A stretch of 64,000 bases of DNA. Source: JAVVHE01 sp038238915 (GTDB lineage: Bacteria; Pseudomonadota; Alphaproteobacteria; Sphingomonadales; Sphingomonadaceae). The notes under the pieces are model-generated. The model was not told where the DNA came from. It worked only from the letters and a program-made list of their open reading frames with translations, and made no database searches. Location: assembly GCA_038238915.1 (NCBI GenBank), contig JBBSFH010000004.1:1-64000 (forward strand). Direction: 5' to 3'. Within the stretch, counting starts at the first letter, position 1; each line of letters begins with the position of its first letter. The position numbers were made by a program, and so were the translations under genes. Of this stretch, positions 61,334-64,000 are shown in pieces.

Positions 61334-63850
61334 TTGACCATCAATACGAGCCTTCCCCCCCGCCGCGCGCGTTACGCGGCGATCTTGCTGATCGGATGCG
61401 CGTTGATCCCCGCGCCGGTATTTGCGCAGGCGCCGCAGGCAATCGCGCCCGCACCCGCGCCCAATGCGGCGCCGCCGACGGCGGGCGGGATCGTGCGATC
61501 GATCGAGGTGCGCGGTGCCGAGCGGGTCGAGCCCGAGACGGTGCGTTCCTATGTCGATCTCAAGATCGGCGATCATTATGACCGCGAGAAGCTCGATCAA
61601 GTCCTGAAGGCGCTCTACGATACCGATCTGTTCGCCGACGTGACGATCCGCGACGAGGCGGGCGGCGCGATCGTGCTCGAAGTCCGCGAGAACCCGGTGG
61701 TCAACCGGATCATCTTCGAGGGCAACAAGCGCCTGAAGGAAGACAAGCTCGGCAAGGAAGTCCGTCTTGCGCCGCGCCAGGTGTTCACGCGCGCCAAAGC
61801 GGCGGCCGATGTGGGTCGCATCGTCGAGCTTTACCGCCGCTCGGGCCGCTTTGCCGCCGTGGTAACGCCCAAGCTGGTGCAGCTCGAACAGAACCGCGTC
61901 GATGTGGTGTTCGAGGTGCGCGAGGGTGCGCGTTCGAAGGTGCGCCAGATCAACATCATCGGCAATGTGAAGTTCAGCGAAGCGAAGATCCGCCGCGCAT
62001 TCGCCACCAAGCAGGCGCGGCCGTTCCGCATCTTCTCATCGAACGATACCTACGATCCCGATCGCCTGTCTTACGATCAGCAGAAGCTCCGGCAGTTTTA
62101 CCTAACGAACGGCTATGCCGACTTCCGCGTGGTCTCGGCGGTCGCCGAACTGACACCGGATAGCAAGGACTTCATCATCACCTATGTGGTCGATGAGGGT
62201 CAGCGCTATCACTTCGGCGACGTCGATCTCGAATCGAAGGTCCGCGATATCAAGGCCGACAAGTTCCGCTTCCTGCTGAGGGAGAAGAAGGGCGATTGGT
62301 ACAACGCGCAGAAGGTTGAAGACACGGTCAACGCGTTGACCGAAACCGCAGGCTTGCTCGGCTACGCGTTTGCCGATGTTCGGCCACGTTTTGACCGAGA
62401 CAAGGAAAAGAGGTTGATGAACGTCAGCTTCGTCCTTGGCGAAGCACCGCGCGTCTATATCGAGCGTGTCGAGATCAACGGCAACACGATCACCAAGGAC
62501 AAGGTGGTGCGCCGCGAGTTCCGCCTGGGTGAGGGCGATGCGTTCAACTCCTATCTGGTGAAGCGGTCACGCGATCGAATCCAGTCGCTGGGCTTTTTCC
62601 AGGAGAAGCTCGAGATTAAGCAGAAGCCCGGAAGCGGGCCCGACCGCGTCATCCTCGAAGCCGATCTGGAAGAGAAGCCCACCGGCCAGCTGCAGCTTTC
62701 GGCGGGGTTTTCGAGCCTGGAACAGTTCCTGATCAACGCATCAATCAAGCAGAGCAACTTCCTCGGACTTGGCGACGAGCTGCGTGCTTCGGTCAACTAT
62801 TCGTCCTACGCCACATCGATCGAACTCGGCGTGACGGATCCCTATTTCCTCGGGCGCAACATCGCGCTCGGCGGCGACATCTTCCGGCGCGATTATTCGT
62901 CGTTCAATTTCGTCGGCGGCAACCGGAACACGCAGTACAAGCAGACGACTACAGGCTTCCAGGCGCGTTTGGGCTTCCCGATCACCGAGTATCTTGCGGC
63001 CCAGATCCGCTACGGGCTGAGCCAGGAGAATGTTTCGCTCGCGTCCAATTTCTATACGAACGGCGTATGCGATCCATTGATCGCTGGACGTTACCTATGC
63101 GACGCGATCGGCGACCGCCTTACGTCGTCGCTCGGTTACAGTATCGCGTTCGACAATCTCAACAATCGCCTCCGCCCGTCTGCGGGCCAGCGCTTCACGC
63201 TCAGTCAGGACGTGGCGGGGCTGGGCGGCGACGTGAAATATCTTCGCACGCGCACCGATTATGTGCGCTACCATAATCTCGGTGCCGGATTTATCGCGAA
63301 CTTCCAGCTGGAGGGCGGTTATATCACGCCGTTTGCAGGCGATCAGATCCGGCTGACCGATCGCTTTTACGTCGGCCAGCCCCGGCTTCGCGGCTTCGAT
63401 ATTCGCGGCATTGGGCCGCGCATCGTGCGCCAGGCGCGCGCGGGCGGGTGTGTGCTTACCGATCCCAAAACCGATTGCTCGCTATTGCCCGGCAAGAAGA
63501 ACCGTACCGACGATGCGATTGGCGGCGAGATTTACTATTTGGGGCACTTCGAAATCGAAATCCCTCTTGGCGCTGGCGCGCGCGAGCTTGGCTTACGACC
63601 GTCAACCTTCATCGATTTCGGTGGCCTCGGGAAAACCAGCTTCAATCAGGCTACGGGCCTGATCCACAACAACAATCAGTTCGACGAATCCTACAAGGGC
63701 GATTCGCTCTCGCCGCGTGTTTCGGTGGGCGCAGGCGTCTCGTGGAATTCGCCGTTCGGGCCGTTCCGCATTGACTTGGCGAAGGCATTGCTCAAGCAGG
63801 ATGGCGATAACACCACCCTTTTCCAATTCAACGTCGGAGGCCAGTTCTAA
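61334..63850 (+). CDS. bamA: outer-membrane protein assembly factor BamA
   Basis: 838 residues. A signal peptide ends at PAPVFAQ. Five POTRA domains cover about residues 50-410 (repeated IEVRGAERVEPETVR, IFEGNKRLKEDKLGKEV and INIIGNVKFSEAKIRRAF patterns), followed by a 16-strand Omp85 barrel ending in aromatic-type FNVGGQF. The loop motif FYVGQPRLRGFDIRGIGPR is the conserved lid-loop VRGF/Y element. No ATG suits; TTG at 61334 has GGGGAG 5 bp upstream, and GTG at 61328 is the alternative. The ends of rseP and bamA are 38 bp apart. Confidence 0.96.
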   Translation: MTINTSLPPRRARYAAILLIGCALIPAPVFAQAPQAIAPAPAPNAAPPTAGGIVRSIEVRGAERVEPETVRSYVDLKIGDHYDREKLDQVLKALYDTDLFADVTIRDEAGGAIVLEVRENPVVNRIIFEGNKRLKEDKLGKEVRLAPRQVFTRAKAAADVGRIVELYRRSGRFAAVVTPKLVQLEQNRVDVVFEVREGARSKVRQINIIGNVKFSEAKIRRAFATKQARPFRIFSSNDTYDPDRLSYDQQKLRQFYLTNGYADFRVVSAVAELTPDSKDFIITYVVDEGQRYHFGDVDLESKVRDIKADKFRFLLREKKGDWYNAQKVEDTVNALTETAGLLGYAFADVRPRFDRDKEKRLMNVSFVLGEAPRVYIERVEINGNTITKDKVVRREFRLGEGDAFNSYLVKRSRDRIQSLGFFQEKLEIKQKPGSGPDRVILEADLEEKPTGQLQLSAGFSSLEQFLINASIKQSNFLGLGDELRASVNYSSYATSIELGVTDPYFLGRNIALGGDIFRRDYSSFNFVGGNRNTQYKQTTTGFQARLGFPITEYLAAQIRYGLSQENVSLASNFYTNGVCDPLIAGRYLCDAIGDRLTSSLGYSIAFDNLNNRLRPSAGQRFTLSQDVAGLGGDVKYLRTRTDYVRYHNLGAGFIANFQLEGGYITPFAGDQIRLTDRFYVGQPRLRGFDIRGIGPRIVRQARAGGCVLTDPKTDCSLLPGKKNRTDDAIGGEIYYLGHFEIEIPLGAGARELGLRPSTFIDFGGLGKTSFNQATGLIHNNNQFDESYKGDSLSPRVSVGAGVSWNSPFGPFRIDLAKALLKQDGDNTTLFQFNVGGQF

Positions 63851-63852
63851 TC

Positions 63853-64000
63853 ATGACCATCACGAATATCCGAACCGCAGCGCTCGGCCTGGCGCTCGCG
63901 CTCGGCGCGACCGCGCCGGGATTTGCACAGGCTGCCACTGCGGCAACTGGCGGCATCGTCGTCGTCAACGTGGCGCGTGTGTTCGAGGAATCGGCGGCGG
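63853..64000 (+). CDS. skp: OmpH/Skp periplasmic chaperone, cut by window edge
   Basis: 49 codons are visible: a signal peptide (TAALGLALALGATAPGFAQA) followed by GGIVVVNVARVFEESAA, which matches the N-terminal strand of OmpH/Skp proteins (IxVVDxxxVFxxS). Skp carries unfolded outer-membrane proteins to BamA, and its gene normally follows bamA. The ATG is 3 bp after the bamA stop, with no separate promoter. The C-terminal coiled-coil arms lie beyond the window. Confidence 0.85.
   Translation, partial: MTITNIRTAALGLALALGATAPGFAQAATAATGGIVVVNVARVFEESAA

Overview
The window is strongly GC-rich, densely coded chromosomal DNA of an alphaproteobacterium, most likely a sphingomonad (Sphingomonas or a close relative). 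The evidence is the rpsB-tsf-pyrH-frr-uppS-cdsA-dxr-rseP-bamA-skp order at the right end, a TonB-dependent receptor of the sphingomonad type, a K+-independent type membrane pyrophosphatase, a LexA box of the GTTC-N7-GTTC type used in Alphaproteobacteria, and GC-rich nested palindromes between genes. No phage structural genes, CRISPR array or rRNA were seen.

Positions 1-15908 form a nearly complete nucleoside and pyrimidine utilisation locus in two divergent arms. The minus arm holds thymidine phosphorylase (deoA), a NupC-type nucleoside transporter, a nucleoside hydrolase, ribokinase, a TonB-dependent outer-membrane receptor and phosphopentomutase (deoB, cut by the window edge). The plus arm holds both subunits of NAD-dependent dihydropyrimidine dehydrogenase (preT, preA), a beta-alanine:pyruvate type aminotransferase, beta-ureidopropionase, an NCS1 permease, dihydropyrimidinase and cytidine deaminase. 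Together they would bring nucleosides across both membranes, split off the sugar, send it to pentose-phosphate metabolism, and take uracil or thymine through the reductive pathway to beta-alanine or its methyl homologue and then a semialdehyde. Almost every junction within an arm is a 1-13 base overlap. Related 16-bp palindromic sites lie in the divergent promoter region and before the receptor gene.

Positions 16190-20600 look like a scar of mobile DNA. They hold about 800 bp without a convincing gene, a 48-nt 3' half of a tRNA-Thr(CGT) gene (a typical integration site), a truncated IS5-family transposase that runs into a transketolase-like gene, and a Phd/PIN toxin-antitoxin pair. Two tRNA genes (Leu-CAA and Gly-GCC) follow on the minus strand.

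Positions 20900-33600 mix housekeeping and accessory genes: a thioredoxin/TPR protein, a Lon-substrate-domain protein, a Trm112-like protein, a PsiF-like secreted protein, a radical SAM protein with a LexA box in its promoter, a host-attachment family protein, serS, a glutathione transferase, a DNA methyltransferase fused to a PD-(D/E)XK nuclease domain, a polysaccharide deacetylase, a likely small RNA with two anti-Shine-Dalgarno loops, a LysR regulator, trxB, methylmalonyl-CoA epimerase, and an MNT/HEPN pair whose HEPN gene has a nonsense codon.

Positions 33600-51100 are mostly minus-strand genes: ahcY, an MBOAT/SGNH-like pair for polysaccharide acylation, an osmoprotectant-type ABC transporter, a methyltransferase, an M16 peptidase, a tetR/SRPBCC pair, thrC, an M61 peptidase, hppA, thiL and nusB. 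Positions 51100-53800 hold a ligase-associated exonuclease without its ligase, a second and intact MNT/HEPN pair, and a low-GC membrane-anchored protein of unknown function. The window ends in the conserved translation, isoprenoid, phospholipid and outer-membrane-assembly cluster, cut within the skp/ompH gene.
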